The position numbers and the translations under genes are program-made. DNA of 31,036 nucleotides from an uncultured Muribaculaceae bacterium (GTDB taxonomy: Bacteria; Bacteroidota; Bacteroidia; Bacteroidales; Muribaculaceae). Positions 6,551 through 15,051 of the stretch are shown one piece after another. A model generated the notes under the pieces. That model did no database searches, had not been told where the DNA came from, and was given only the letters and a program-made list of their open reading frames with translations. The stretch lies in assembly GCA_910585755.1 (NCBI GenBank), contig CAJUFH010000037.1, positions 1 to 31,036 of the forward strand, in the 5' to 3' direction. Numbering within the stretch: position 1 is the first letter of the stretch; each line of letters opens with the position of its first letter.

Positions 6551-7642
6551 TCATTCGCCGAGGAGCTGGGAGGCGGCGGCGAAGGGGCTGAGGCGGTTGG
6601 AGAGGACGAGGCGCTCGGCCTGGGCGATGCGGGAGGCGCGCTCGGGGTCGTCGTAGAAGCGGCGGCGCAGCTCGGAGTCGATGGTCTCGTACATCCAGTA
6701 GCGGGCCTGTTCGTGGCGGCGGCGCTCGAAATAACCGTTTGCTTCCACGAATTTGAAGTAACGGTCGATCATGTCCCATATTTCGGAGATGCCGAGCTCG
6801 TAATAACCTGAATAGGTGAGCACTTCAGGCGTCCAGCCAGAAGGAGGGGTCGGGAAGAGGTGGAGCGCGGAGCGGTATTGAGCCTGGGCGAGGCGGGCGC
6901 GGTCCACGTTGTCGCCGTCGGCTTTGTTGATTACAATGCCGTCGGCCATTTCCATTATGCCGCGTTTGATACCCTGCAGCTCGTCGCCTGCTCCCGCGAT
7001 CTGGATGAGGAGGAAGAAATCGGCCATGGAGTGTACGGCGGTCTCGCTCTGGCCTACGCCGACGGTCTCGATAAACACGTTGTTATATCCCGCAGCCTCG
7101 CAGAGGATGATTGTCTCACGGGTCTTGCGCGCTACTCCGCCGAGCGACCCGGCCGAAGGGGAAGGGCGGATGAAGGCTCCGGGATGCTGCGACAGCTTCT
7201 CCATGCGGGTCTTGTCGCCGAGGATACTCCCTTTCGAACGTTCCGACGAGGGGTCAATCGCGAGCACGGCGAGTTTTCCCCCTTCTTTGAGTACATGGAG
7301 GCCGAAAACATCAATAGAGGTTGACTTACCCGCTCCCGGTACGCCGGTTATGCCTATCCGTCGCGAGTTGCCGGAATGGGGCAGGCATTTCTCAATCACT
7401 TCGCGGGCGAGCGACTGGTGGTCGGGCGCGAGGCTTTCGACGAGCGTCACGGCGCGGGAAAGCATCGTGACATCCCCCTTCAGAATCCCCTCTACGAGTT
7501 CGCCTGAGGTTGGGAGGGGTTTGCGCTTGCGGGGCTTGAGGTAAGGGTTTACAATCGGGGGCTGCGACACTCCGGCGTTGACCGTCAGGCCGCTGTATTC
7601 TGAGCTGTTTTCGGGATGTTCCATAAGGCGGTTGGTTTTCAT
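6551..7642 (-). CDS. meaB: MeaB-type GTPase, chaperone of methylmalonyl-CoA mutase
   Basis: G3E-family P-loop GTPase of 363 aa that protects and reactivates the B12-dependent methylmalonyl-CoA mutase (ArgK/MeaB family). Visible motifs are Walker A GVPGAGKST (about residue 98), AIDPSSERSKGSILGDKTRM, IETVGVGQSE (switch/Walker B region), and NKADGDN (guanine recognition, about 239-245). The first 45 residues are a variable, Pro-rich extension. The mutase genes themselves are not in the window. It follows polA by 19 nt and is probably co-transcribed with it. Family identification is firm; the mutase link rests on family knowledge. Confidence 0.96.
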   Translation of the reverse strand: MKTNRLMEHPENSSEYSGLTVNAGVSQPPIVNPYLKPRKRKPLPTSGELVEGILKGDVTMLSRAVTLVESLAPDHQSLAREVIEKCLPHSGNSRRIGITGVPGAGKSTSIDVFGLHVLKEGGKLAVLAIDPSSERSKGSILGDKTRMEKLSQHPGAFIRPSPSAGSLGGVARKTRETIILCEAAGYNNVFIETVGVGQSETAVHSMADFFLLIQIAGAGDELQGIKRGIMEMADGIVINKADGDNVDRARLAQAQYRSALHLFPTPPSGWTPEVLTYSGYYELGISEIWDMIDRYFKFVEANGYFERRRHEQARYWMYETIDSELRRRFYDDPERASRIAQAERLVLSNRLSPFAAASQLLGE

Positions 7643-7661
7643 GGGTTAGAGGGGGACGGAG

Positions 7662-10442
7662 TCAGTGGGCTTCCAGCCAGTTCTTGCCGACCCCGGAGGA
7701 TACTTCGAGCTTTACCGGCCCTTCGGTGAAGGCCGCGGACATGAGCCGCTCGACGAGTTCCTGCAACCGTGGCAGTTCGTCGGGAACGACATTGAAAATC
7801 AGTTCGTCGTGGACTTGCAGAATCATCCGGGAGGCCATTCCGATGCGCCGCATCTCGTTGTGGATGTTGATCATCGCGACTTTGATAATATCGGCGGCGG
7901 AGCCTTGGAGCGGGGCATTGACGGCGTTACGTTCGGCGAAAGAGCGCACTGTCGCATTTCTCGACAGTATGTCCGGCAGATAGCGCTTGCGACCCATAAT
8001 GGTGCTCACATATCCATCCTTGCGGGCGCGTTCGACCGCTTCGGCGGTGTACTGCTTCAGGTGGGGATAGGTCGCGAAATAGCTTTCGATCAGTTGCTTG
8101 GCTTCCTGGCGGGGGATACTGAGGCGCTCCGAGAGGCCGAAGGCGGAAATGCCGTAGATTGTGCCGAAGTTGGCGGTTTTGGCGTTGCGGCGCTGGGTGT
8201 CGGTAACCTCCTCATAAGAGACGTGGTAGAGCTTGGCGGCTGTCGCACGGTGGATGTCAAGCCCGGAGTTGAAGGCCTCGGTAAGTTCGGGGTCGTGGGA
8301 GAGGGAGGCAAGCAGGCGCAACTCGATTTGCGAATAGTCGGCCGAAAGAATCAGGCATCCGTCGTCGGCGATGAAGGCGCGGCGCACTTCCCGGCCGTCG
8401 TCGGTGCGTATCGGGATATTCTGCAGGTTCGGGTTGGCCGAGGAGATGCGTCCCGTGGCGGTGACAGTCTGGTTGAAGGTCGTATGTATCTTCCCGGTAG
8501 CGGGGTTTACCAGCTCGGGGAGGGCGTTGACGTAGGTCGCCAGCAGTTTTCGCAACGAACGGGCCTGGAGTATCAGCCCTACGACGGGGTGGGAGTTGCG
8601 ATGCTTCTCGAGCACCTCCTCAGTAGTGGAGTAGGAGCCGGTTTTGGTGCGTTTCGCTTTCGGATCGAGCTGCAGCTTTCCGAACAGCACCTCGCCGACC
8701 TGCATCGGCGAGCCGATATTGAATTTCTCGCCGGCCAGTTCGTAAGCCTGTTCCTCGATGGAACGAAGTTGCTCCGAAAGCGTGACCGACAGGTTGTTAA
8801 GCTCTGCGGAATCGATTCGGACGCCCGTCCATTCCATATCGGCCAGGACGGCGGCGAGAGGGAGCTCCACGGTGTCGAGCAGCGGGAGCTGCCCGTTGGC
8901 CTCCAGGAGCGAGCGCAGGGGAGCGACGAGCCTAAGGCAGACGTCGGCGTGCTCGCAAGTGCGGCTTACCTCCTCTCCCGCGGGATGCGGAGCGTAGGGC
9001 TTGCGGGCGGTCGAGCCGTCGGCGAAGTCAGCGGTCTGGTAATGGATTACGTTCATCGCTATGTCGGCCAGCCGGTGGCGCATTTCGGGCTGCAGCAGGT
9101 AATGGGCCAGCGAGGTGTCGAAATATTTCGAGGTAAGCTCTACCCCCTCGCGCCGAAGGATTACCATGTCGCGCTTTATGTCGGGGCTGCTGAGGGTTAC
9201 GGTCGGGGAGTTGAAGAGCGGAGTCAACGCTTTGAATAACTCTTTGCGGCGTTCCTGGTCGGAGGGGACGGCGACAAACCGGGCCTTACCCTCGGCTGTC
9301 GCCACGGCAATTCCCCGCAGGACCGCGGTCATTGCTTCCGGCCCGGTGGCATATACCGAGAGACCCAGTGTCTCGGCCTTCATCGCCTCGCTGACGAAGG
9401 TCTCTATCTCTTCGACAGCGTTTATTTCGGCATAGTCGGCGCTCGCGGCAGCCATCGAAACGGTCGGGACGGCATCGGACGACGCCCCGTCTACTCCGTC
9501 GATAAAGTCAAACAGCGAGCGCTCCTCGAGCGCCTTTGCCGGTTCGGTTTTCGCCACGGCGGGAGCGGGAGCGGCGCCGAGTTTTGCAAGGAACGATTTG
9601 AACTCCAGGCGGGTGAATATCTCCCGGAGCTTCGCGTTGTCGGCCGGCCCGCGGAGTAGTTTGTCGAAATCAACGTCGAGGGGAACGTCGGTGCGTATTG
9701 TCGCGAGGTCCTTCGAGAAACGAATCTTGTCGGCGTTGTCGGCTATTTTCTGGCCTAACGCGCCCTTTACTTCCGCGACATGAGCCAGCAGGTTCTCGAC
9801 GGTTCCGAACTGGCTGATCAGCTTGGATGCCGTCTTCGGCCCAACGCCCGGGCATCCCGGGATGTTATCCGAAGCGTCCCCCTCCAGGGCGAGGAGGTCG
9901 ATTACCTGCGTCGGGGACTCGATGCCGTATTTCTCGCGGACTTCCGCCGGGCCGCGCAGCTCGAAACCCTGGCCTCGGAGCGAAGGCTTGTACATCAACA
10001 CCTTGTCGGTCACTAACTGGCCGTAATCCTTGTCGGGGGTCATCATATAGACCGTGAACCCCTCCCCGGCCGCCTTGCGCGCCAGGGTCCCGATCACGTC
10101 GTCAGCCTCGTAGCCCGGCACCTCGAACACGGGGATGTCGTACGCCTCGACAATCTCCTTGATGATTGGTACGGAGAGGGATATGTCTTCCGGCTGCGCC
10201 TCGCGGTTGGCCTTGTAGTCGGCGTACATCTCGTGGCGGAACGTGTCCCCCTTAGGGTCGAAGCATACGGCGATATGGGTCGGATTCTCCTTGCGGAACA
10301 CCTCGTCGAGAGTGTTGCAGAAGCCGAACACTGCCGAGGTGTTGAACCCGGCAGAAGTGATTCGGGGTGAGCGAATAAGGGCGTAATAAGCCCTGTAAAT
10401 CAGGGCGTACGCGTCAAGCAGAAACAGTTTCTTGTCGTCCAT
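7662..10442 (-). CDS. polA: DNA polymerase I with degenerate proofreading domain
   Basis: DNA polymerase I, 926 aa, the normal length, for gap filling and Okazaki fragment processing. The N-terminal 5' nuclease domain (about 1-290) is intact (FLLDAYALIYRAYY, YEADDVIGTLA, TPDKDYGQLV, EGDASDNIPGCPGVGPKTA). The polymerase domain (about 540-926) keeps motif A DYSQIELR, the O-helix RRNAKTANFGTIYG, and motif C QVHDELIF. In the 3'-5' exonuclease domain (about 340-520) the usual FDTET is replaced by LSVYAT, and the YxxxD motif aligns with RTCEH, so both metal-binding motifs look lost. KRD of motif II survives. Proofreading is therefore probably absent. A -7 box lies at 10483-10490. Confidence 0.98.
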   Translation of the reverse strand: MDDKKLFLLDAYALIYRAYYALIRSPRITSAGFNTSAVFGFCNTLDEVFRKENPTHIAVCFDPKGDTFRHEMYADYKANREAQPEDISLSVPIIKEIVEAYDIPVFEVPGYEADDVIGTLARKAAGEGFTVYMMTPDKDYGQLVTDKVLMYKPSLRGQGFELRGPAEVREKYGIESPTQVIDLLALEGDASDNIPGCPGVGPKTASKLISQFGTVENLLAHVAEVKGALGQKIADNADKIRFSKDLATIRTDVPLDVDFDKLLRGPADNAKLREIFTRLEFKSFLAKLGAAPAPAVAKTEPAKALEERSLFDFIDGVDGASSDAVPTVSMAAASADYAEINAVEEIETFVSEAMKAETLGLSVYATGPEAMTAVLRGIAVATAEGKARFVAVPSDQERRKELFKALTPLFNSPTVTLSSPDIKRDMVILRREGVELTSKYFDTSLAHYLLQPEMRHRLADIAMNVIHYQTADFADGSTARKPYAPHPAGEEVSRTCEHADVCLRLVAPLRSLLEANGQLPLLDTVELPLAAVLADMEWTGVRIDSAELNNLSVTLSEQLRSIEEQAYELAGEKFNIGSPMQVGEVLFGKLQLDPKAKRTKTGSYSTTEEVLEKHRNSHPVVGLILQARSLRKLLATYVNALPELVNPATGKIHTTFNQTVTATGRISSANPNLQNIPIRTDDGREVRRAFIADDGCLILSADYSQIELRLLASLSHDPELTEAFNSGLDIHRATAAKLYHVSYEEVTDTQRRNAKTANFGTIYGISAFGLSERLSIPRQEAKQLIESYFATYPHLKQYTAEAVERARKDGYVSTIMGRKRYLPDILSRNATVRSFAERNAVNAPLQGSAADIIKVAMINIHNEMRRIGMASRMILQVHDELIFNVVPDELPRLQELVERLMSAAFTEGPVKLEVSSGVGKNWLEAH

Positions 10443-10482
10443 TGTGGCAGATAGCGTTATCTAAGGCGGCCTTCCCGCCCCA

Positions 10483-10490
10483 CAAAGATA
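10483..10490 (-). promoter_or_regulatory. Probable -7 box of the polA promoter
   Basis: The minus strand reads TATCTTTG, a full match to the Bacteroidetes TAnnTTTG element, about 41 nt upstream of the polA ATG. A -33 TTTG at the expected distance is not evident. It probably drives polA-meaB and the small membrane gene. Confidence 0.6.
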
Positions 10491-10554
10491 ACAAATTCCC
10501 CCCGATTCCCGGCATCCCGCCCCGCCTTTTATAATGTATATTCCGCGCGTGTTT

Positions 10555-11217
10555 TTATTTCTGCGGATTGTAGTCGGCGATTATGCGGCGGAGGTCGGTG
10601 TGTTTGTTGGCCAGTTTGCCCGTTTGGTATTCCCCGGCATCCAACTTGCGGATTACCTCGGGGTCGTCGGCGAAATAGACGCGGATCCATTTCTTTTTGT
10701 TCTTTTCCGAGTCGGGGACGTAGCACGGATGGTCGCTCCCACGTTTGAGGATGTAGGTCATCGATGCGTACGAATACATACTTCTGAAATTGAACCTCAG
10801 ATTGCATTTTTTGAAGGTAGGCCGCCCTACTTCTATCCAATAGGAGGCGTGGTCCTCTGCCTGGTCTAAGCAACACCAAATCAGTCGGCTGGCGATTCCG
10901 GTAACCTCGCCCGTCTCCAGGTCGACGAATTCGGCATAAAACGGTACGAAGAGGTGCTTTTGTTCGGGACATTTGGCTTTCCATATGACCATGGACTGTA
11001 TGCTGTCCGCTTCGAGCTTCTCTTTCTTCCCGTCGATGACGACCTTTACCTGGGTGTCGCGCTCACAAGGCAGCTCGAGGCTGACAGCCTCGAGGCGCGA
11101 GCCGTTGGTCAGAGTGATGTCGCCAACGGCCTTTGTGCCGGATCCGAAGGCGTTAGCGGTGTTTGTCGCTGTTGCGGCGAGTAAGAAAAGGATAATGGAG
11201 AAGAGTCTGTTGGTCAT
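10555..11217 (-). CDS. Exported protein of unknown function
   Basis: A 220-aa protein with a clear signal peptide (MTNRLFSIILFLLAATATNTANA, cut after ANA), so probably periplasmic. I do not recognise the mature part. It begins with a beta-rich stretch (GDITLTNGSRLEAVSLELP) and carries several cysteines (CERD, KCPEQ, IWCCLDQ, KKCNL, HPCYV). The C-terminal half is basic and aromatic, with DDPEVIRKLDAGEYQTGKLANKHTDLRRIIADYNP at the end given as separate motifs DDPEVI and RRIIADY. The start at 11217 is chosen because a -7 box (11233-11240) overlaps the alternative ATG at 11235. It is divergent from the FKBP gene, with a palindrome between them. Confidence 0.75.
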   Translation of the reverse strand: MTNRLFSIILFLLAATATNTANAFGSGTKAVGDITLTNGSRLEAVSLELPCERDTQVKVVIDGKKEKLEADSIQSMVIWKAKCPEQKHLFVPFYAEFVDLETGEVTGIASRLIWCCLDQAEDHASYWIEVGRPTFKKCNLRFNFRSMYSYASMTYILKRGSDHPCYVPDSEKNKKKWIRVYFADDPEVIRKLDAGEYQTGKLANKHTDLRRIIADYNPQK

Positions 11218-11232
11218 AAGTATAGTTTTCGG

Positions 11233-11240
11233 CAAAAATA
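11233..11240 (-). promoter_or_regulatory. Probable -7 box of the exported unknown protein gene
   Basis: The minus strand reads TATTTTTG, matching TAnnTTTG, 16 nt upstream of the ATG at 11217. It overlaps the alternative upstream ATG, which helps to fix the start. Confidence 0.5.
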
Positions 11241-11262
11241 AGGAAAGCTGAGGGATGGCGGA

Positions 11263-11276
11263 GTGACATTTGTCAC
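11263..11276. promoter_or_regulatory. Palindromic operator-like site between divergent genes
   Basis: GTGACA-TT-TGTCAC is a perfect 6-bp inverted repeat with a 2-bp spacer. It is centred between the divergent promoters of the exported unknown protein and FKBP. It resembles CRP/FNR-type half-sites only loosely; no regulator is named. Confidence 0.35.
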
Positions 11277-11295
11277 AAAATAGCGGAATTATTCG

Positions 11296-11303
11296 TAGCT
11301 TCG
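11296..11303 (+). promoter_or_regulatory. Possible -7 box of the FKBP-yjbQ operon
   Basis: TAGCTTCG, a one-base variant of TAnnTTTG, ends 26 nt before the FKBP ATG. A TTTG at 11269-11272 lies 23 nt upstream of it, slightly further than the usual 19-21. Confidence 0.4.
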
Positions 11304-11329
11304 CGTCATAAACAGCTCTAAAAACGACT

Positions 11330-11728
11330 ATGGCAAAACAGGAATACGTTCAGCGCAACCGCGAATGGCTCGAGGCCAAGGCGCGGGAAGAAGGCGTCAA
11401 AGCTATTGACAAGGGAGTGCTTTACAAGGTGATAAAGAAGGGTAACGCGTCGGGCGCGCAGCCGAACCGCGGAAGCGTCGTCACGGCGCATTACGTTGGG
11501 AAGACAATCAACGGCAAGACCTTCGATAGCAGCCGCGGCGGGGTCGCTCCCGCCTTCCGGCTCCGCGACCTCATTCCCGGCTGGATTATCGCGATGCAGC
11601 AGATGCGCGTCGGCGACAAATGGGAGGTCTACATCCCCGCCGAACAGGGCTACGGCCGTCTTTCCCAGCCCGGCATCCCCGGCGGTTCCACCCTCATCTT
11701 CGAAATCGAACTGCTCGGCGTTTCATAA
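11330..11728 (+). CDS. FKBP-type peptidyl-prolyl cis-trans isomerase
   Basis: A 132-aa protein catalysing prolyl isomerisation during protein folding. The FKBP domain covers about residues 45-132, with VTAHYVGKTINGKTFDSS, the binding-site segment LIPGWIIAMQQMRVGDKWEVYIPAEQGYG, and the final GGSTLIFEIELLGV. The first ~40 residues (EYVQRNREWLEAKAREEGVKAI) form a predicted helix, as in the dimerising N-terminal arm of Bacteroidetes FkpA-like proteins. No signal peptide is present, so it should be cytoplasmic. YjbQ follows after 14 nt, giving a two-gene operon. Confidence 0.94.
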   Translation: MAKQEYVQRNREWLEAKAREEGVKAIDKGVLYKVIKKGNASGAQPNRGSVVTAHYVGKTINGKTFDSSRGGVAPAFRLRDLIPGWIIAMQQMRVGDKWEVYIPAEQGYGRLSQPGIPGGSTLIFEIELLGVS

Positions 11729-11742
11729 GACGATATTTAACT

Positions 11743-12156
11743 ATGATCAGACAGATTGAATTTCGGCTGGAGCCCAGACGGCGCGGATGCCATTTAGTGA
11801 CAGGCGAGATTATGCGCCACATTCCGGCTGACATGCCGCGGACCGGGATGATGAACATATTCGTCAAGCACACCTCCTGCGCCCTGGCTGTCAACGAGAA
11901 CGCCGACCCCGATGTGCGCACCGACATGGCGAAAATCCTCGACCACCTCGTCGCGGAGAACGAACCATACTACGACCACACGTTCGAAGGTCCCGACGAC
12001 ATGCCGGCCCACGCCAAATGTTCCCTAATCGGCGTGTCGCTCACAATCCCCGTCACCGACGGCCATCCGAACCTCGGCACCTGGCAGGGCATCTACCTCT
12101 GCGAGTTCCGCGACCACGGCGGCCCACGCTCCCTCGTCCTCACCGTCTACTCCTGA
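11743..12156 (+). CDS. yjbQ: YjbQ/UPF0047 family protein (secondary thiamine-phosphate synthase)
   Basis: A 137-aa single-domain protein of the YjbQ family. Signatures are the internal block NIFVKHTSCALAVNENADPDVRTDM, the metal-site region DHTFEGPDDMPAHAKCSLIG with conserved His, and the ending GTWQGIYLCEFRDHGGPRSLVLTVY. The E. coli family member has weak thiamine-phosphate synthase activity, but the physiological role is unsettled. The ATG at 11743 begins exactly at the family start (MIRQIEFRL). It is convergent with the MFS gene, whose stop lies 17 nt beyond, with no terminator seen between. Confidence 0.94.
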   Translation: MIRQIEFRLEPRRRGCHLVTGEIMRHIPADMPRTGMMNIFVKHTSCALAVNENADPDVRTDMAKILDHLVAENEPYYDHTFEGPDDMPAHAKCSLIGVSLTIPVTDGHPNLGTWQGIYLCEFRDHGGPRSLVLTVYS

Positions 12157-12173
12157 TCCCGCGTGTCAGGGTG

Positions 12174-13535
12174 TCAGGGGCGGGCGGCGCGGCGCATGGC
12201 GATGGTGATGAGGGCACCGGCGACCATGACGGCGATGGAGACGATAAGGACGAGGGTCGCGCCGCCCCATTTCAACAGGACGGGTATTATGAAGGCGCCG
12301 ATTACCGCGCCCGACTTGCCGAGGCTGGCGGCGATGCCGGAGCCGGTGCCGCGGTCCGCCACGGGATAGACGCGGCTGGGGAGGATGAAGGTGATCAGGT
12401 GGGGGCCGGCGTTGAGGAATATCTCGAATATCGCAAAGCCGCTGATGGCGATCCACGCGGGCCAGTGGCAGAGGTAGGCTGCCAGGAGCAGTCCGAGTCC
12501 GGCGGCGCTCGCCAGGAATCCGACCGACTGCATTTTAAGATGGTTGAAGCGCCTGAGCATCAGTATGCCGCAGGTAAATCCAACCATCATGACGACGCAC
12601 AGGATGAAGGTCAGTCCGACGGAATGGGTTATATGCCCTATGGGGGTGGCGGTCGCCGGGAGGGTGTCGAGCCGGAAGCTCATAATCAGCACGGGAAGGA
12701 AGATTCCTATGCCGTACACGCCGAGCCCTTCGCACGCCCAGGGGATTCCGGTCAGTATTATTTTCGCGAAGTTGTCTTTGATGAAGCCTCCCATACTTTG
12801 TTGGTTTGCAGGGGTATGGCTTACTTTCTGAGGCACGGGGATAACCACGTCGGGACCCAGGAGTTTCTTAACGGCGGTTTCCGCCTTGGCCTTCTCCCCG
12901 CGGCTTAACAGCCACTGCGGGCTTTGGGCGAAACCTATACGGGAAACCAGCATTATGGCGGCTATCGCGGTTATGACGAGGAAGAGGTATGTGCCTCCAC
13001 CCTCGGCTCCCCGCCGGATAATCAGGAAGTAGCATACCGCTGCTACGACGGCGCTTCCGGCGGAAGCGAGCGCCTTGGCCACGCCGACCATGTAGACGCG
13101 CCATTTTTCCGGCATCAGTTCCGAGATATAATCCGGGTCGAGGCTGTACTCCCCTCCGACTCCGAAACCCATCAGGAACAGGAGCGCGAGCAGCAGCGGC
13201 ACGGAATTGGTGAAGGCGGCGGCGAGCGAGGCCCCGGCGATTATCAGCGGGCAGAGACGGAAAAAGAGGAGGTAGCCGTAGCGGTCGCTGAGACGCCCGA
13301 AAACCACCGTCCCGACCATTATCCCGATCAGGGAGACGCACCCCAGCAGCCCCTGCAACCCTGCGGAAAGCCCGGGATGCGCGGCGAGCCGCATCAGCGG
13401 AATCACGATACCTACGAGCGTCGCGAGCCCCTGGCCGATAAACTGGCCGAGCGACGCGATGAGGACGATGCGTATCTGCGGCCACCCCATCGGCATGGTC
13501 GCCATATCAACGGGTTTTGAAGCTGTGGGTTTCAT
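12174..13535 (-). CDS. MFS transporter coupled to the nickel-uptake genes
   Basis: A 453-aa major facilitator protein with about 12 membrane segments and a central cytosolic loop (about 205-250). Motif A (GRLSDRYGYLLFFR) follows helix 2. The loop entry SPQWLLSRGEKAKAETAVKKLLG resembles the sugar/organic-acid porter group, as does MGFGVGGEYSLDPDYISELMPEKWR. Its ATG overlaps the nikO stop as ATGA, so it is translationally coupled as the last gene of the urease accessory operon. The substrate is unknown; a nickel-chelating acid, a nitrogen compound or a product exporter would fit the context but is guesswork. A downstream start at Met11 or Met14 is possible. Confidence 0.88.
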   Translation of the reverse strand: MKPTASKPVDMATMPMGWPQIRIVLIASLGQFIGQGLATLVGIVIPLMRLAAHPGLSAGLQGLLGCVSLIGIMVGTVVFGRLSDRYGYLLFFRLCPLIIAGASLAAAFTNSVPLLLALLFLMGFGVGGEYSLDPDYISELMPEKWRVYMVGVAKALASAGSAVVAAVCYFLIIRRGAEGGGTYLFLVITAIAAIMLVSRIGFAQSPQWLLSRGEKAKAETAVKKLLGPDVVIPVPQKVSHTPANQQSMGGFIKDNFAKIILTGIPWACEGLGVYGIGIFLPVLIMSFRLDTLPATATPIGHITHSVGLTFILCVVMMVGFTCGILMLRRFNHLKMQSVGFLASAAGLGLLLAAYLCHWPAWIAISGFAIFEIFLNAGPHLITFILPSRVYPVADRGTGSGIAASLGKSGAVIGAFIIPVLLKWGGATLVLIVSIAVMVAGALITIAMRRAARP

Positions 13536-14236
13536 AATTCTTCGTTGTCGGTTACGGATGGATAGGGAAGGGTGTCGACCGGGCCGTCGTATGTAATCAG
13601 TCCGCGCTCGATTACTATGGCGCGCGAACAGAGGCGCATCACAAGTTCCATATCGTGTGTAGACATGAATACTGTATGCGGTAGCCTGTCGACAATGCTT
13701 ATGAACCTCGAGCGGGCGGCGAAATCGAGGCCCGAGGTAGGCTCGTCGAACACGAGTATGCCGGGGCGCATCGATAGGACGGTAGCGATGGAGACCATCC
13801 GCTTCTGCCCCCCGGAGAGCCGGAACGGCTGTCGGTCGCGCAGCGGCTCGCAGCAGGTCAGGCGGAGCGCCTCGTTGACCCGCAGGGCGATTTCCTCGTC
13901 AGTCAGCCCCATGCTGCGTGGCCCGAAGGCAACGTCCGCCTCAACGGTTGGCATAAAGAGCTGGTCGTCGGAGTTCTGGAACACCATCCCGACAGCCCGC
14001 CGCGCCGCCGCGGCGTTTTTTCCCGTTACCACCGCGCCGTTTACCTCGACGCTACCCGACGAGGGGGTGAGGAGGGCATTGGTGTGTAGCAGGAGTGTTG
14101 ATTTCCCCGAACCGTTAAGCCCCACAAGCGCGACCTTCTCCCCCCGGCGTATTTCGAACGACACGCCGCGGAGCACCTCTCTCCCCCCGGGGTAGGAGAA
14201 GCGGACATCGTTGAAACGTAACGCGGTATCGTTCAT
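13532..14236 (-). CDS. nikO: ECF nickel/cobalt transporter ATPase (NikO/CbiO)
   Basis: A 234-aa ABC ATPase powering the ECF-type metal importer. Motifs in order are Walker A GLNGSGKST (about 39-47), Q-loop VFQNSDDQLF with the Asp-Asp typical of ECF ATPases, signature LSGGQKRMVSIA, Walker B ILVFDEPTSGLD and the switch His in MSTHDME. The start MNDTALRFNDVRFSYPGG lies 5 nt after the nikQ stop; longer upstream frames run into nikQ. Neighbouring urease maturation genes make nickel the expected substrate rather than cobalt (inference). Its last codons overlap the MFS start. Confidence 0.95.
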   Translation of the reverse strand: MNDTALRFNDVRFSYPGGREVLRGVSFEIRRGEKVALVGLNGSGKSTLLLHTNALLTPSSGSVEVNGAVVTGKNAAAARRAVGMVFQNSDDQLFMPTVEADVAFGPRSMGLTDEEIALRVNEALRLTCCEPLRDRQPFRLSGGQKRMVSIATVLSMRPGILVFDEPTSGLDFAARSRFISIVDRLPHTVFMSTHDMELVMRLCSRAIVIERGLITYDGPVDTLPYPSVTDNEEL

Positions 14237-14241
14237 AATTC

Positions 14242-15051
14242 TCAGAGGTTGACGAGGTTGAGCAGAAGCGACGACAGGTCGGTCAGCCGCATGATGATTA
14301 TTACGGGAATCCAGGTCAGACAGTAGACCGTGTCCGGAGTATGCCATTTCGACGGATTGGAGCTGAGGAGCGAGCCGTCGAATCCTCGGGCCCGCATCGC
14401 CATGTTCACCCGGCGGGCGCGCTCGAGGGTACGGAGCATGAGTTGACCGACGAACGGCCCCCACATCCGCGCCCCGTAGGAGGCGCGTCCGTAGCCCCTT
14501 GCGAGGCGGGCGCGGTGCATCGAGAGTGTCTCCTCAAGCAGAACCGACAGATAGCGATAGGCCATCAGCAACTGCGTGGCGAGCACCCGCGGCATCCCTA
14601 ACCTGCGGAGCGCCTCGCATATGCGGTTGAACCCGGCGACATATATCAGAATCAGCAGCGCCTGTACCGACAGCAGTCCGCGGATTATGATCGAGGCGAA
14701 GCTGACCCATCCGCGGCTTACTGCCACACTCCCGGCCATAAAGGCGGTCTCGCGGTCGTAGAACGGGTTGAAGACGCCGATCACAATCAGGAGCGGAAGC
14801 ACGTACAGGGAGTTACGGAAAACGCGCCCGTACTCCATATGGGCCAGCATGGCGCTGACAATAGGATAGGCGGCAAACCATATCAGCATCCCGGCCGAGG
14901 AGACCGGGACACTGAGCATGGCGACGAGGTAGACGAGCGTCACGACGAGGAGCGCCCGCGGGTCGATTCCCGCGATGTGCGAGTCGTCATCGGCCGCCAG
15001 TTGCCTGGCGTTGAGGATGACGATAGCCTGTTCGAGACGCGTCGTTTTCAT
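14242..15051 (-). CDS. nikQ: ECF nickel/cobalt transporter transmembrane subunit (NikQ/CbiQ)
   Basis: A 269-aa membrane T-component of the ECF metal transporter. It shows an N-terminal HIAGIDPRALLVVTLVYLVAM region and several hydrophobic segments. The coupling-helix signatures are LRRLGMPRVLATQLLMAYRY and ARGYGRASYGARMWGPFVGQLMLRTLERARRVNMAMRARGF, cited as the motifs RRLGMP and MRARGF. It couples NikO to the substrate-binding NikM. Its ATG overlaps the nikM stop as ATGA. An unusual hydrophobic C-terminal segment (VYCLTWIPVIIIMRLTDL) ends the protein. Confidence 0.93.
   Translation of the reverse strand: MKTTRLEQAIVILNARQLAADDDSHIAGIDPRALLVVTLVYLVAMLSVPVSSAGMLIWFAAYPIVSAMLAHMEYGRVFRNSLYVLPLLIVIGVFNPFYDRETAFMAGSVAVSRGWVSFASIIIRGLLSVQALLILIYVAGFNRICEALRRLGMPRVLATQLLMAYRYLSVLLEETLSMHRARLARGYGRASYGARMWGPFVGQLMLRTLERARRVNMAMRARGFDGSLLSSNPSKWHTPDTVYCLTWIPVIIIMRLTDLSSLLLNLVNL

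Noticed and set aside
6540..6779. N-terminal extension of the small membrane protein, Arg/Pro-rich
   Set aside because: It overlaps the conserved MeaB C-terminus in another frame and has antisense-like composition.
7665..9239. 524-codon open frame on the plus strand opposite polA
   Set aside because: It is the antisense of conserved PolA polymerase and exonuclease sequence; a Gly/Val/Glu-rich translation is typical of antisense frames in high-GC DNA.
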